A stretch of DNA of 43,945 nucleotides from Lachnospiraceae bacterium. Its GTDB lineage: Bacteria; Bacillota; Clostridia; Lachnospirales; Lachnospiraceae. The stretch lies in NCBI GenBank assembly GCA_021199235.1, contig JAJQIL010000104.1, forward strand, positions 1 through 43,945, written 5' to 3'. The notes under the pieces are model-generated. The model had not been told where the DNA came from. It worked only from the letters and a program-made list of their open reading frames with translations, and did not search any database. Shown here piece after piece: positions 1 through 6,823 of the stretch. The position numbers were made by a program, and so were the translations under genes. How positions within the stretch are numbered: the first letter of the stretch is position 1; the number at the start of each line of letters is the position of its first letter.

Positions 1-145
1 GGGGCTTATGTTAAAAATTTTTCAGGACATTTTCAAAAACGCTTGACATAAAAAAGTACAGATTTCTCAAAAATCCAGTAAACACAAGGGCTGCAAGTAA
101 CACCATCAGAAATTTACCCCGATTTATACCCCGCCCAGACAAATT

Positions 146-173
146 ACAGCCCCGGATTTTACTCCGAGGCTGT
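146..173 (-). terminator. Hairpin downstream of the integrase remnant
   Basis: Arms ACAGCCCCGGA and TCCGAGGCTGT pair with one mismatch around a 6-nt loop, about 20 bases after the integrase stop codon. The tract that follows on the minus strand (AATTTG) is only weakly U-rich, so termination efficiency is uncertain. Confidence 0.5.
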
Positions 174-190
174 CATGATCCGCTATGGAA

Positions 191-601
191 TTACCTTTGT
201 GCTGCTATCTTCTTCAACTGTTCATGTCTGGAGTCATTGCTTGCTTTCCTGCATTCCGCATAAATATTCATCGTGGTGGAAATGTCCGTGTGCCCCATGA
301 CTGATTGAATATATTTCAGAGAGTCCGCCCCTCCGTCAGTATGTTCGCATAACCAGCAACAGAACGTGTGTCGGAAGATGTGGCAGGTGATATCGGGCGA
401 TGCATCCTGCTCCTGTTCTCTCAATGACTTCCCCGACTTGCGTCCATCCGGTGTCTTATCCTCCGGGCGGAGTGTCCAGGAATACACATCATGCTGGCCT
501 CCCTGGTTATCCGTATACCTGTATCTGTACCGGCCGTCGGACATCTGTCGTTCGCCCTTGTTAAGCAGTATGCCATTACTGTCTTTTCTTTTATCTGCCA
601 T
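191..601 (-). pseudogene. Tyrosine integrase remnant, internally deleted
   Basis: The predicted product is 136 residues, against about 400 for Tn916/phage-type integrases. Residues 1-65 resemble the N-terminal arm-type DNA-binding domain of Tn916-like integrases (KDSNGILLNKGE, DGRYRYRYTD). The protein then jumps directly to the end of the catalytic domain: HIFRHTF at 74-80 (His-x-x-Arg), GHTDISTT at 103-110 and the nucleophile region NIYAE with Tyr114. The core-binding domain and the first catalytic arginine are missing, although the reading frame stays open. The ATG at 601 is preferred because AGAGG lies about 7 bases upstream. It cannot be a working recombinase alone, but could still bind arm-type sites. 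The in-frame junction may be a clean deletion or selection for a small DNA-binding protein. Confidence 0.75.
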
Positions 602-626
602 AATAAACCTCTTTTCTCTTGAAAAA

Positions 627-670
627 GCGGCTTTAAGGCACAAGCCCGAATAAATCTACCTTAAAGCCGC
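627..670 (-). terminator. Terminator after the HTH regulator
   Basis: Perfect 12-bp arms GCGGCTTTAAGG and CCTTAAAGCCGC are separated by 20 nt. On the minus strand the 3' arm runs into TTTTTC, which gives a rho-independent terminator between the regulator gene and the integrase remnant. On the plus strand a TTTTTT run lies 9 bases beyond the stem. Confidence 0.75.
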
Positions 671-719
671 CAGAATCGTTTTTTGAGTGCTTTCACAACA
701 CGTCAGCAATGGTTTCAAA

Positions 720-1184
720 TCATTCCTTGCTCTTTGCTAAACGTTTTCCGATCTCCCGCCGCTGTTCATCCGTAAGCTGCAGCTCCCGCGGAGGCGTTAT
801 CTTTACCCATGTGACGGGAATCTGTGCGCACAGGCTGCCGTCGTCATTCCTTGCCATAATCCTGCATTCATCCGGGCGGCTCTTTGCCAGCTGCTCCACG
901 CGGCTTTTATAACGTCCCTGTGAGAATGTCACCGTCGCACGGTCACTGTCTTTGATAAAATCTATTACATTCTCTTCATTCCCGAACGAATCCGGTGCGG
1001 TAATATCCTGCATGGTTACTTCCAGCGCGTCCGCGATCCTTTCCATCGCATCATAAGATGCAAAGCCATTGTTTAATATCCACCGCATAGAGGCCGGGTA
1101 AAGCCCGGTGCGTCGCGCAACATCAGATTCAGTAATGGCCTTTTCTGCCATGATCTGCGTAACCTTTTTGTTATTCAATCTCAT
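720..1184 (-). CDS. Cro/C1-type helix-turn-helix regulator
   Basis: A 154-residue protein. Residues about 5-62 read as an Xre-family helix-turn-helix: a helix around VTQIMAEKAIT, then ESDVARRTGLYPASMRWIL as the turn and recognition helix, then the usual closing segment DAMERIADALEVTMQDI. The C-terminal 90 residues are charged and not recognised (for example TVTFSQGRYKSRVEQLAKSRPDE), and may serve for dimerisation or partner binding. The start is supported by AGGAG about 9 bases upstream. Its place beside an integrase remnant suggests a regulator of the mobile element, which is inference. A strong hairpin terminator follows the gene. Confidence 0.75.
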   Translation of the reverse strand: MRLNNKKVTQIMAEKAITESDVARRTGLYPASMRWILNNGFASYDAMERIADALEVTMQDITAPDSFGNEENVIDFIKDSDRATVTFSQGRYKSRVEQLAKSRPDECRIMARNDDGSLCAQIPVTWVKITPPRELQLTDEQRREIGKRLAKSKE

Positions 1185-1325
1185 AAAATCCTGCTCCTCT
1201 CCTGCTTATCTAATGCCTGACCGGTAAATCCATCCAGGCATCAGCACTGCCCGACGATGTGTAGCTGTCCGCCCCGGCTCCTTAGCCGCCAATCCGGGCA
1301 GGGGCTTCCCGCCCCCGGTATGCCC

Positions 1326-1562
1326 TTATGCTGCCGATTCAGCGCCATGAGATACGGCCTGCAGCTCACCGCAAAGCCCGGACAGATGGCTGTGCAAAGC
1401 ATACAGCGCGTTGCCTAACTGCTCCTCCGGTACGTTACCGGAACCCGCCGCTACGGACAGGCACAAGCAAAGATCCGCCGCGCACTCGAAGTCGTACTCC
1501 ATAGCGCTGAAATCTGCCGTAATGGCATTTACTGTATTCTTCGAATTTGTTTTACCGGTCAT
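1326..1562 (-). CDS. Small hypothetical accessory protein
   Basis: A 78-residue ORF starting MTGKTNSKN. The internal ATG at 1562 is chosen because GGAG lies 11 bases upstream, whereas the longer alternative start at 1583 has no ribosome-binding site. The sequence is rich in Ala, Leu and Cys (FECAADLCLCLSVAAG) and is probably a short helical bundle with no signal peptide. The family is not recognised. Similar short ORFs commonly accompany integrases in Lachnospiraceae mobile elements, so it is probably cargo or regulatory. Confidence 0.5.
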   Translation of the reverse strand: MTGKTNSKNTVNAITADFSAMEYDFECAADLCLCLSVAAGSGNVPEEQLGNALYALHSHLSGLCGELQAVSHGAESAA

Positions 1563-1696
1563 GATATTAGGTGCTCCTTTCAATTTTGACAGAGGGGAGC
1601 AGGCGTGTTATACTTCCCGCATACCCCTCAATTTCCTATGCTTGTTGTCGGGTTGCCCGCCCCTGTCAGAGTTGCCGCTCTGGCAAGGGCTTTTTC

Positions 1697-1942
1697 TTAC
1701 TGTCTCGGGATCCGTTTCTGCTGCTCTGTGGAGCAGTCCTTCATCAGCTGCACTCCGTCCGCAAAGCCTGCGTGGTATGCATCCCTCTGAATCTCACTGA
1801 TGTAATCAAACAGCCTCTTGTCATCCTCCTCTGAAATACTTTCCAGAAATGGAGTGACTGCTTTCAGCTTTTCCGTTGGCTTGTATACCCTCTCAAGCCA
1901 TACTGAATAGTGCAGGTCGATCATGTTATTCTGTTCATCCAT
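1697..1942 (-). CDS. Small hypothetical protein of mobile-element type
   Basis: An 81-residue, strongly charged protein with a good GGAGG about 9 bases before its ATG. The second half (RLFDYISEIQRDAYHAGFADGVQLM) has the pattern of short phage or element proteins of DUF6809 type, which end in a helix with a Gly-Phe-x-x-Gly-x-x-Leu-Met motif. That likeness is by eye only. No catalytic motif is visible. It is probably co-transcribed with the neighbouring minus-strand ORFs. Confidence 0.55.
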   Translation of the reverse strand: MDEQNNMIDLHYSVWLERVYKPTEKLKAVTPFLESISEEDDKRLFDYISEIQRDAYHAGFADGVQLMKDCSTEQQKRIPRQ

Positions 1943-2000
1943 AAGCTGTATCCTCCGTTTTCTCCCCCCCGTCGCGCCGTTAGGGCCAGCGGATTTATTG

Positions 2001-2327
2001 TTATGCGATTGCCTGAACCTGTGAGGCTCCGAAGAATGACGCCTTATATGCTGCCCCGTCTCCCTTGCTTCCCCAGATCAACACCGTCTGGAATAATGCC
2101 TTGCTTCCGTGAATGACTTCATACCCGGCTTTCTTCCATGCCGCCCACGTATTGACTTCTTCCTGAATGCCAGCCGCCGCTTTCGCGTTCTCGATACGCT
2201 CCTCATTGACTGATTCAGCTTTTGCGGATAACCATGCTCTGTGCAGCGCCTCACCGAATGTGATCCTGCCGTCCTTGCGGAAGTTCTTCCATGCTGCTTT
2301 CATGCTCCTCGAAAGATTGTACTTCAT
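2001..2327 (-). CDS. Hypothetical protein with an MKYNLS-type N-terminus
   Basis: A 108-residue protein. The ATG at 2327 is chosen over the upstream start at 2507: GGAGG lies 8 bases before it, and the longer version would read through the palindromic operator region. The N-terminus (MKYNLSRSMKAAWKNFRK, then FGEALHRAWLSAK) is typical of short proteins in phage and conjugative elements of gut Firmicutes. The rest (VNTWAAWKKAGYEVIHGSKALFQ) resembles small proteins dominated by Trp and Lys. Function is unknown. It is divergent from the ribbon-helix-helix operon and may share its operator region. Confidence 0.6.
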   Translation of the reverse strand: MKYNLSRSMKAAWKNFRKDGRITFGEALHRAWLSAKAESVNEERIENAKAAAGIQEEVNTWAAWKKAGYEVIHGSKALFQTVLIWGSKGDGAAYKASFFGASQVQAIA

Positions 2328-2481
2328 TGCTGTGCCCTCCTCTTTTGAATTTTGAACAGCCCCGGCAGGCTTTGCACTTAGAGGAATCTCTGTCCATTGC
2401 GGCGCATCCTGTCCGACTTGTGAACCGCTCTTTGTTATCCGGTTCGGCTGTTCTGTTCTCTTGATGATTGTATTATATACT

Positions 2482-2556
2482 ATACGTACGTATTTATCAA
2501 TATACATATTTCACAAAATATACGTACGTATTTTGTGTATTTTTATTATGTACGTA
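2482..2556. promoter_or_regulatory. TACGTA palindromic operators between divergent genes
   Basis: Two copies of the perfect 12-bp palindrome ATACGTACGTAT lie at 2482-2493 and 2520-2531, with a half-like TACGTA at 2551-2556. The second copy is embedded in a perfect inverted repeat, CACAAAATA (2512-2520) and TATTTTGTG (2529-2537). Spacing is about 38 and then about 31 bases centre to centre. A -10-like TATGAT at 2567-2572 serves the plus-strand genes. The array immediately precedes a ribbon-helix-helix gene, so autoregulation by that protein is the simplest reading (inference). Confidence 0.65.
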
Positions 2557-2601
2557 AATTTAAAAGTATGATACAATCCCTTTGAAAGGAGGTTTTCGAA
2601 A

Positions 2602-2796
2602 ATGCCATACGATGAAAAACAAAAGAATTATAGTCTACAATACGCCAAGAAAAATTTAAAACGGGTTCCCCTCGATATTCAGAAAGAAAAATACGAGGAG
2701 ATAAAAGCTGCAGCCTCTTCCGTTGGTGAGTCTGTCAACGGGTATATCAAAACAGCCATAGACCAACGAATTGAACGTGATTCTCAACCCGCATAA
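2602..2796 (+). CDS. Ribbon-helix-helix (Arc/CopG-like) DNA-binding protein
   Basis: A 64-residue basic protein with an excellent ribosome-binding site (AAAGGAGG, 9-base spacing). The core NLKRVPLDIQKEKYEEIKAAASSVGESVNGYIKTAIDQRI fits the ribbon-helix-helix pattern: a short beta strand (KRVPLDI), helix A (KYEEIKAAASS), a turn (GESVNG) and helix B (YIKTAID). Such proteins dimerise and bind short palindromes, often as antitoxins or element regulators. It is the first gene of a plus-strand operon, downstream of the ATACGTACGTAT palindromes. No recognisable toxin follows, so it is called a regulator rather than a proven antitoxin. Confidence 0.75.
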   Translation: MPYDEKQKNYSLQYAKKNLKRVPLDIQKEKYEEIKAAASSVGESVNGYIKTAIDQRIERDSQPA

Positions 2797-2817
2797 CCGC
2801 AGAAAGAAGGTGTAACT

Positions 2818-3039
2818 ATGAGCAACAGAGACTATGCAAAATCCCTTATTGACCAAATCCCAGAAACCAGACTGATCTACGTTGTCTCCTACCTGCAAGG
2901 TGCTGCCATTCCGGATGAGGCACCGAACGCTGAAACTCTGGAGGCTATTGCAGAAGTCGATGATATGATTCACACGGGAGCAGGCGAACACTTCTCCGGA
3001 AGCACAGAAGATTTCCTTGCCTCACTACTGGAGGATTGA
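2818..3039 (+). CDS. Small acidic antitoxin-like protein
   Basis: A 73-residue acidic protein, 21 bases after the ribbon-helix-helix gene and preceded by AAGAAGG. It begins with a helix (DYAKSLIDQIPETRLIYVVSYLQG). Its C-terminal part (AIAEVDDMIHTGAGEHFSGSTEDFLASLL) resembles the flexible tail of small RelB-like or plasmid-stabilisation antitoxins. No partner toxin such as RelE or ParE is found downstream: the next ORF is short and unlike them. It may be half of a broken toxin-antitoxin pair or a small accessory protein. Confidence 0.6.
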   Translation: MSNRDYAKSLIDQIPETRLIYVVSYLQGAAIPDEAPNAETLEAIAEVDDMIHTGAGEHFSGSTEDFLASLLED

Positions 3040-3221
3040 GCCATGCTGAATTTAAACGCATTGTCACTTTTCATGAATTGTACATAGATGGAAAGATCAA
3101 ACTTAAAATGTATAAGCGCTTGCTTTGGACCGCACTGGACGAATTAAGTAAAGACCCACTTCCGCCTTCAATTTTGGATATCGCAAAAAATGATTGCACT
3201 AATAAGAAATATCTGGCATAA
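3036..3221 (+). CDS. Possible small protein, TTG start, unknown
   Basis: A 61-residue ORF that overlaps the stop codon of the preceding gene by 4 bases and would start at TTG (3036), an arrangement that permits translational coupling. The only nearby ATG is in another frame and soon hits a stop. The product is basic (FKRIVTFHELYIDGKIKLKMYKRLLWTALDELSKD) and matches no family I know. It ends 8 bases before the first tRNA-like sequence. It could be the remnant of a toxin or a chance ORF. Confidence 0.35.
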   Translation: MSHAEFKRIVTFHELYIDGKIKLKMYKRLLWTALDELSKDPLPPSILDIAKNDCTNKKYLA

Positions 3222-3229
3222 TAAGAAAT

Positions 3230-3298
3230 GGCAAGCCGTGGTTTAGGTGGATGACGCCGTATTTGCGGAGACTCCGGTTCAAATCCGGACGCTTGCCA
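3230..3298 (+). ncRNA. tRNA-like element 1
   Basis: The ends GGCAAGC (3230-3236) and GCTTGCC (3291-3297) pair perfectly over 7 bp. A canonical T arm is present: TCCGG, 7-nt loop TTCAAAT, CCGGA (3273-3289), joined to the acceptor by one extra C. The D region contains AGGTGG in a loop closed by about 3 bp. In place of an anticodon arm only CCG/CGG pairs around the 6-nt loop TATTTG, so no normal anticodon is displayed. It is therefore tRNA-shaped but degenerate. It lies 8 bases after the preceding ORF and could be co-transcribed with the ribbon-helix-helix operon. Confidence 0.6.
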
Positions 3299-3306
3299 CT
3301 ATAGTG

Positions 3307-3386
3307 GTGGTTGATTAGTTTAAGAGTGAGAACGCCGGAGTTGATAGATTCCGGAAGTCCCGGTTGAAATCCGGGTAGCCGCTCCA
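3307..3386 (+). ncRNA. tRNA-like element 2, CCA encoded
   Basis: GTGGTTG (3307-3313) pairs with TAGCCGC (3376-3382) over 7 bp including three G-U pairs. A single T then precedes an encoded CCA at 3384-3386. The T arm is CCCGG, loop TTGAAAT, CCGGG. The D arm is GTTT/GAAC with an 8-nt loop. The anticodon arm is abnormal: CCGGAG pairs with TTCCGG (six pairs, one G-U) around the 8-nt loop TTGATAGA, where a normal tRNA has 5 bp and 7 nt. The tight spacing to its neighbours (8 and 2 bases) suggests a processed array. Confidence 0.6.
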
Positions 3387-3388
3387 CA

Positions 3389-3474
3389 GCAGGTGATAGC
3401 TCAGGACCAGGCGAGCAGTTGATGTATGGGGGAACTCCACTGACAAGACCCCGGTGCAAATCCGGGTGCCTGCT
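3389..3474 (+). ncRNA. tRNA-like element 3 with enlarged middle domain
   Basis: GCAGGTG (3389-3395) pairs with TGCCTGC (3467-3473), all seven positions including two G-U pairs. The D arm is near-canonical (GCTC/GAGC, 10-nt loop) and the T arm is CCCGG, loop TGCAAAT, CCGGG. The region between them is about 33 nt, too long for a normal anticodon arm, and contains a possible inner hairpin TGGGG/CTCCA. It shares AGTTGAT with the loop of element 2, so the middle domain may carry a common motif. It is not a standard class II tRNA, because the extra length does not leave a 5-bp, 7-nt anticodon arm. Confidence 0.55.
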
Positions 3475-3520
3475 TTAAGCCGACCGTTACGGCAAGAATA
3501 TAACGGACGTGTAAAGAATT

Positions 3521-3554
3521 ACAGCCCCGTGCTCGACCAATAGCACAGGGCTGT
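3521..3554 (+). terminator. Hairpin closing the tRNA-like array
   Basis: Arms ACAGCCCCGTGCT and AGCACAGGGCTGT (13 bp, one mismatch) enclose an 8-nt loop and are followed by ATTCTTGTATT. It is the first strong hairpin after the three tRNA-like sequences and is a plausible end for their transcript. Confidence 0.5.
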
Positions 3555-3709
3555 ATTCTTGTATTGCCTCATCTGAAATCCGCCATCATTATAACCGCCG
3601 CGGCTGCTCATGTCAACAGAATGGACAGCTACACGTCGTTCGGTAAGCTTTGTATGCGCAGGCGAGCAGGAGGCAAAAGTTGCCTCCTGTTCGATCTTTG
3701 ATATTGTGC

Positions 3710-4951
3710 TTATTTCCATACGGAAAAGAATACATGTGCACCTATGGTGATGTATGGTGCGGAAAGCCCCAGGCTTCTGTAAGCCGAAGGTGTCATAAAA
3801 TAAACATAAGGAAATTCAATCTCCTCATTATCCACTACAAGTGTCGGCGTCGCCCCCGTCTGGTATTCCTCATTTTTTGCCATCAGCTCTTCTGCCGCCG
3901 CTTTACAGCTGTCTGTCACGGAAACAGCCCCGGAGAGCACTTTGTTCAATGTACCGTTTTTGGCCGGTGTAAACTGTGACTTCGAGTAAACTGCCTCACG
4001 TAGAGTCGAAACTTCAAATTTTGAACTGTTCACCCGATTCAACAGAACCAGACCGACAGCAAGCTGACCGGTATACGACTGATTGCCTGCTTCGCAGTAA
4101 ATAATGGCAGCAAGCAGATCTACGTCATCCACCACTTCGTCCGTATAGTAGGTATCCTCTACGGAAACCGTCGCCACGGGGCGGTCATTCGCAGAGATGA
4201 TCGTGCCGACTCCGCTTGAATTGAAGGAGTAAATATAATCACCAATGGTAAGTGTTGTACTGGTGACCTTCTCATAGGTATCCGGATCAAAATAGTATGT
4301 CTTTCCGCTGATCACGCAGAGACCGGACACACACGCCCCATCGCTGCCGAGATATTTACTGCCTTTCCAGGTATTGGTGACCCGCGCGCCGTTTTTGTTC
4401 ACATAATACAGGCCTACCCAGCAGCTTTTTTTCATTACGCCGTTGCTGCCGAAATAATAGTATTTTTTGCTGATGCAGACCCATTTACTGGTCACCATCT
4501 GACCGGTCGATTTGCTGAAAAAATATGTTTTGTTATTCCTGGTCTGTTTGCCGGTCTTACGGACCGCCTTTGAATTAAAATAATAATATGCACCGTTGAT
4601 TTTTTTGATGCAGCTTTTACAGAGTACGCCGCTCTTCTGTGCATAATAATATTTACCGCCGGATTTAATCCAGGTACTGGTAATCAGTTTGCCGGTTGAT
4701 TTACTGAAAAAATAGTATTTTCCGCTGATCTTCTGAAGGCCCGTCACACGGACGCCCTTAGAATTCACATAATATGTACCGTTGATCCATTTACTCTTCG
4801 CCAGTTTCCCGCTGCTCGTATACCATGAATAAGTGCCGTTGGAATTCTTCTTCCATGCGGCATCCGCATCCGTATGTACAGACAGAAGTATAAAGAAAAA
4901 TAACAGACCCATGAAGAGAAATCGTTTTCTGCGCATGCTTTGTGCTTCCAT
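3710..4951 (-). CDS. Secreted SleB-type cell-wall hydrolase with choline-binding-type repeats
   Basis: A 413-residue exported protein. A signal peptide covers about residues 1-32 (MRRKRF, then a hydrophobic stretch, ending ADA-AWKK). Residues about 33-260 are tandem repeats of roughly 20-30 residues rich in Tyr, Lys, Ser and Gly (GKYYFFSKSTGK, AYYYFNSKAVRK, KTYYFDPDTYEK), the pattern of cell-wall/choline-binding modules. Residues about 275-413 match the Hydrolase_2 (SleB) family: CEAGNQSYTGQLAVG, LNRVNSSKF and SQFTP, with Glu in the CEAGNQ segment as the likely catalytic acid. It is probably anchored to the wall and cleaves peptidoglycan. The start is supported by GAGG 7 bases upstream. A near-perfect sigma-A promoter precedes it, so it is not necessarily sporulation-specific despite the spoIVA neighbour. 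Confidence 0.85.
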   Translation of the reverse strand: MEAQSMRRKRFLFMGLLFFFILLSVHTDADAAWKKNSNGTYSWYTSSGKLAKSKWINGTYYVNSKGVRVTGLQKISGKYYFFSKSTGKLITSTWIKSGGKYYYAQKSGVLCKSCIKKINGAYYYFNSKAVRKTGKQTRNNKTYFFSKSTGQMVTSKWVCISKKYYYFGSNGVMKKSCWVGLYYVNKNGARVTNTWKGSKYLGSDGACVSGLCVISGKTYYFDPDTYEKVTSTTLTIGDYIYSFNSSGVGTIISANDRPVATVSVEDTYYTDEVVDDVDLLAAIIYCEAGNQSYTGQLAVGLVLLNRVNSSKFEVSTLREAVYSKSQFTPAKNGTLNKVLSGAVSVTDSCKAAAEELMAKNEEYQTGATPTLVVDNEEIEFPYVYFMTPSAYRSLGLSAPYITIGAHVFFSVWK

Positions 4952-5038
4952 ACATTATCCTCGCTGTTTTTCCGATATCATATGGTAATGGCAACTTTTC
5001 TGAAATTATAAGGTAACATCTTGTAACACTTTTTTCAT

Positions 5039-5067
5039 ATTATATGCTATGTTTCTTAAAATGTCAA
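5039..5067 (-). promoter_or_regulatory. Sigma-A promoter of the SleB-like hydrolase
   Basis: Read on the minus strand: -35 TTGACA (5062-5067), 17-base spacer, -10 TATAAT (5039-5044). Both hexamers are exact consensus. The expected start gives a leader of about 80 nt before the ATG at 4951. Confidence 0.85.
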
Positions 5068-5126
5068 TCATTCAATCAGAAGCATTATATCTATTTAATG
5101 GCTGAATTATCTCCTGTTTCCGTGCT

Positions 5127-6596
5127 TTAAAATACGAGAATAAACACTTTTCCTTTTGAATCATTTACAATACGTCTCATTGCATTTTGAAGTTTAGCCT
5201 GGCAATCCTCGTTGACGGAAAGCAGTTTGGCTCGAATCCCATCCTCCACCATCTGTTCAATCGTTTTTCCAAAAATCAGCGTGCTTCTGGCTCCGTCTTC
5301 AGTCTTTTCATTTTCTTTTATATAGACGATCAGTTCTTTCGCCTGCTCTTCGTTCCCGACAATCGGGGACAGCTCCGTAATTACTTCTGAACGCAGCAGA
5401 TGTATTGACGGAGCTTCCGCGGTAATTTTCACACCGAACCGGTTTCCCTGACGGAAGACAGAAGGTTCTCTGATCACCACTTCCTCCTTTAAGGGCGGAA
5501 TTATGCCATAGCCGGTCTGACGAACTGAATGCAGCGCTTCCGCAATCCTGTCATATTCCTTTTTCTTTTCCGAAATCTCGCTGATCAGGGAAATCAGCTG
5601 GTATTCGCTGTGTATGTCCGCGCCTGTCATTTCACTTAATACCTCATAATAAAGCGAATCCTGAAGGCTCAGCACAATGTCCGCGCTTCCGTCTGACAGA
5701 TCCGTATGTTCTGATTTTGCGCGTTTAATATAAGGATTACCGCATATAAAATCCGCCCCGTTTATATCGCGAACCCTGTGAAGCCCCTTCATGGCAGTTT
5801 TTGCGGTATCGAAAAGAGACTGCTTCAGCCAGTGATCCGGTGCAAGCATCTGGACCCACCCGGGTATTCGAAATACAACACGCACCAGAGGAAATTCCTG
5901 CAGGCACTCGCTTAAGATCTGACGGATATCTTCTGCTGTCAGCTGTTCACAGTCATATGGCTTTGCGAATACACCATATGACGAGGAAATCCGTTCCGCA
6001 CAGGATATCGCCGCCGCTGAATCCGGTCTGGCAGAATTAACAATCACTACAAATGGCTTACCAAGCTTCTGAAGCTGTCCGATTGTCATTTTTTCCGCTT
6101 CCAAAAACTGTTCTCCCGGAATATCTCCAAAGCTGCCGTCCGCGGTAATGACCAGGCCTATGGTCGCATGCTCATTGATTACTTTCTCTGTCCCGATTTT
6201 TGCCGCTTCCGAAAGAGGCACCGGTTCCTTCTTCCAGGGTGTTTTTACCATTCTGGGATTCCCATCTTCCATCATACCTTCCGCGCCCTGCACAGGAAAG
6301 CCAACGCAGTCCACAAGACGCACAGACATTGTGCTTCCGTCACCGACCGGAAGGCTGACCGCTTTTTGCGGGATGAACTTTGGCTCCACTGTGGTGATCG
6401 TTTTTCCGGAACCGCTCGCCGGCATTTCGTCCCTGGCCGCACTGCGTACGGGCTCTTCCAGTACCGGAAGAACGAGCTGTTCAATAAATTTTCTTGCAAA
6501 GGTAGATTTTCCAGTCCGCACAGGGCCTACAATACCCACATAGATTTCACCGTTGGTCCGCGTGCGGATGTCCCTGTATAAATCAAATTTTTCCAT
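5127..6596 (-). CDS. spoIVA: Stage IV sporulation protein A (spore coat ATPase)
   Basis: A 489-residue protein, close to the 492 residues of Bacillus SpoIVA. SpoIVA polymerises on the forespore surface using ATP and is the platform on which the spore coat is built. The N-terminus MEKFDLYRDI leads into the family's Walker A segment GPVRTGKST (24-32). VDCVGFPVQGAEG follows as the Walker B/switch region, and FVVIVNS sits at the base-recognition position. The C-terminal half (residues about 240-489) is the polymerisation region typical of the family. The ATG at 6596 is chosen over upstream in-frame starts because it fits the family N-terminus and follows AGGGGGT. A terminator at 6674-6720 separates it from the riboswitch transcript. 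A sigma-E promoter is expected but not clearly visible. Confidence 0.93.
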   Translation of the reverse strand: MEKFDLYRDIRTRTNGEIYVGIVGPVRTGKSTFARKFIEQLVLPVLEEPVRSAARDEMPASGSGKTITTVEPKFIPQKAVSLPVGDGSTMSVRLVDCVGFPVQGAEGMMEDGNPRMVKTPWKKEPVPLSEAAKIGTEKVINEHATIGLVITADGSFGDIPGEQFLEAEKMTIGQLQKLGKPFVVIVNSARPDSAAAISCAERISSSYGVFAKPYDCEQLTAEDIRQILSECLQEFPLVRVVFRIPGWVQMLAPDHWLKQSLFDTAKTAMKGLHRVRDINGADFICGNPYIKRAKSEHTDLSDGSADIVLSLQDSLYYEVLSEMTGADIHSEYQLISLISEISEKKKEYDRIAEALHSVRQTGYGIIPPLKEEVVIREPSVFRQGNRFGVKITAEAPSIHLLRSEVITELSPIVGNEEQAKELIVYIKENEKTEDGARSTLIFGKTIEQMVEDGIRAKLLSVNEDCQAKLQNAMRRIVNDSKGKVFILVF

Positions 6597-6673
6597 AAAA
6601 AGACCCCCTGCATCAATATCTGGCACTAATCCAATATATGCAGAGGGTCGTATGATTATGTATAAAATTGTAA

Positions 6674-6720
6674 AGGCACAATCTTTTTCAGGCATTGCGG
6701 ACTGCCCTGAAAGATTGTGC
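6674..6720 (-). terminator. Strong hairpin ending the riboswitch transcript
   Basis: Minus-strand arms GGCACAATCTTTCAGG and CCTGAAAAAGATTGTGCC pair over most of their length around a 13-nt loop and are followed by TTTACAATTTT. It lies about 300 bases beyond the cobalamin aptamer and 78 bases before the spoIVA start, so it should insulate spoIVA from the riboswitch promoter. Confidence 0.7.
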
Positions 6721-6823
6721 CTGTTCGTACAGATCAGCTTGCGGAACGTCATCTGTACGCGTCTCAGAAAAATCTCCGGATGTACAAACAGCCGAAAACC
6801 ATCCTGACACAAGGAGGTATGCT

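Larger units (their letters stand above)
142..3529. mobile_element. Decayed integrative element (approximate limits)
   Basis: This block has the content expected of a small integrative element or its remnant: an internally deleted tyrosine integrase, a helix-turn-helix regulator, several short accessory ORFs unlike core genes, a ribbon-helix-helix operon and tRNA-like sequences. A 13-bp direct repeat, AATTACAGCCCCG, lies at both edges (142-154 and 3517-3529), and each copy forms one arm of a terminator-like hairpin. The repeats could be attachment-site remnants, but they could equally be two similar terminators, so the limits are only approximate. No replication, relaxase or conjugation gene is visible, so the element cannot be autonomous. 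Confidence 0.4.

Noticed and set aside
2328-2507. A longer version of the 2001-2327 gene starting at 2507
   Set aside because: It would translate through the operator palindromes and lacks a ribosome-binding site, whereas GGAGG lies 8 bases before the ATG at 2327.
2818-3221. A complete RelBE- or ParDE-type toxin-antitoxin pair
   Set aside because: The two small proteins look like a DNA-binding regulator and an acidic antitoxin-like protein, but the 61-residue ORF that follows lacks RelE/ParE features, so no toxin can be named.
3230-3474. Calling the three tRNA-like units as functional tRNAs
   Set aside because: None presents a 5-bp stem and 7-nt loop anticodon arm, so no amino-acid identity can be assigned; they are annotated as tRNA-like RNA.
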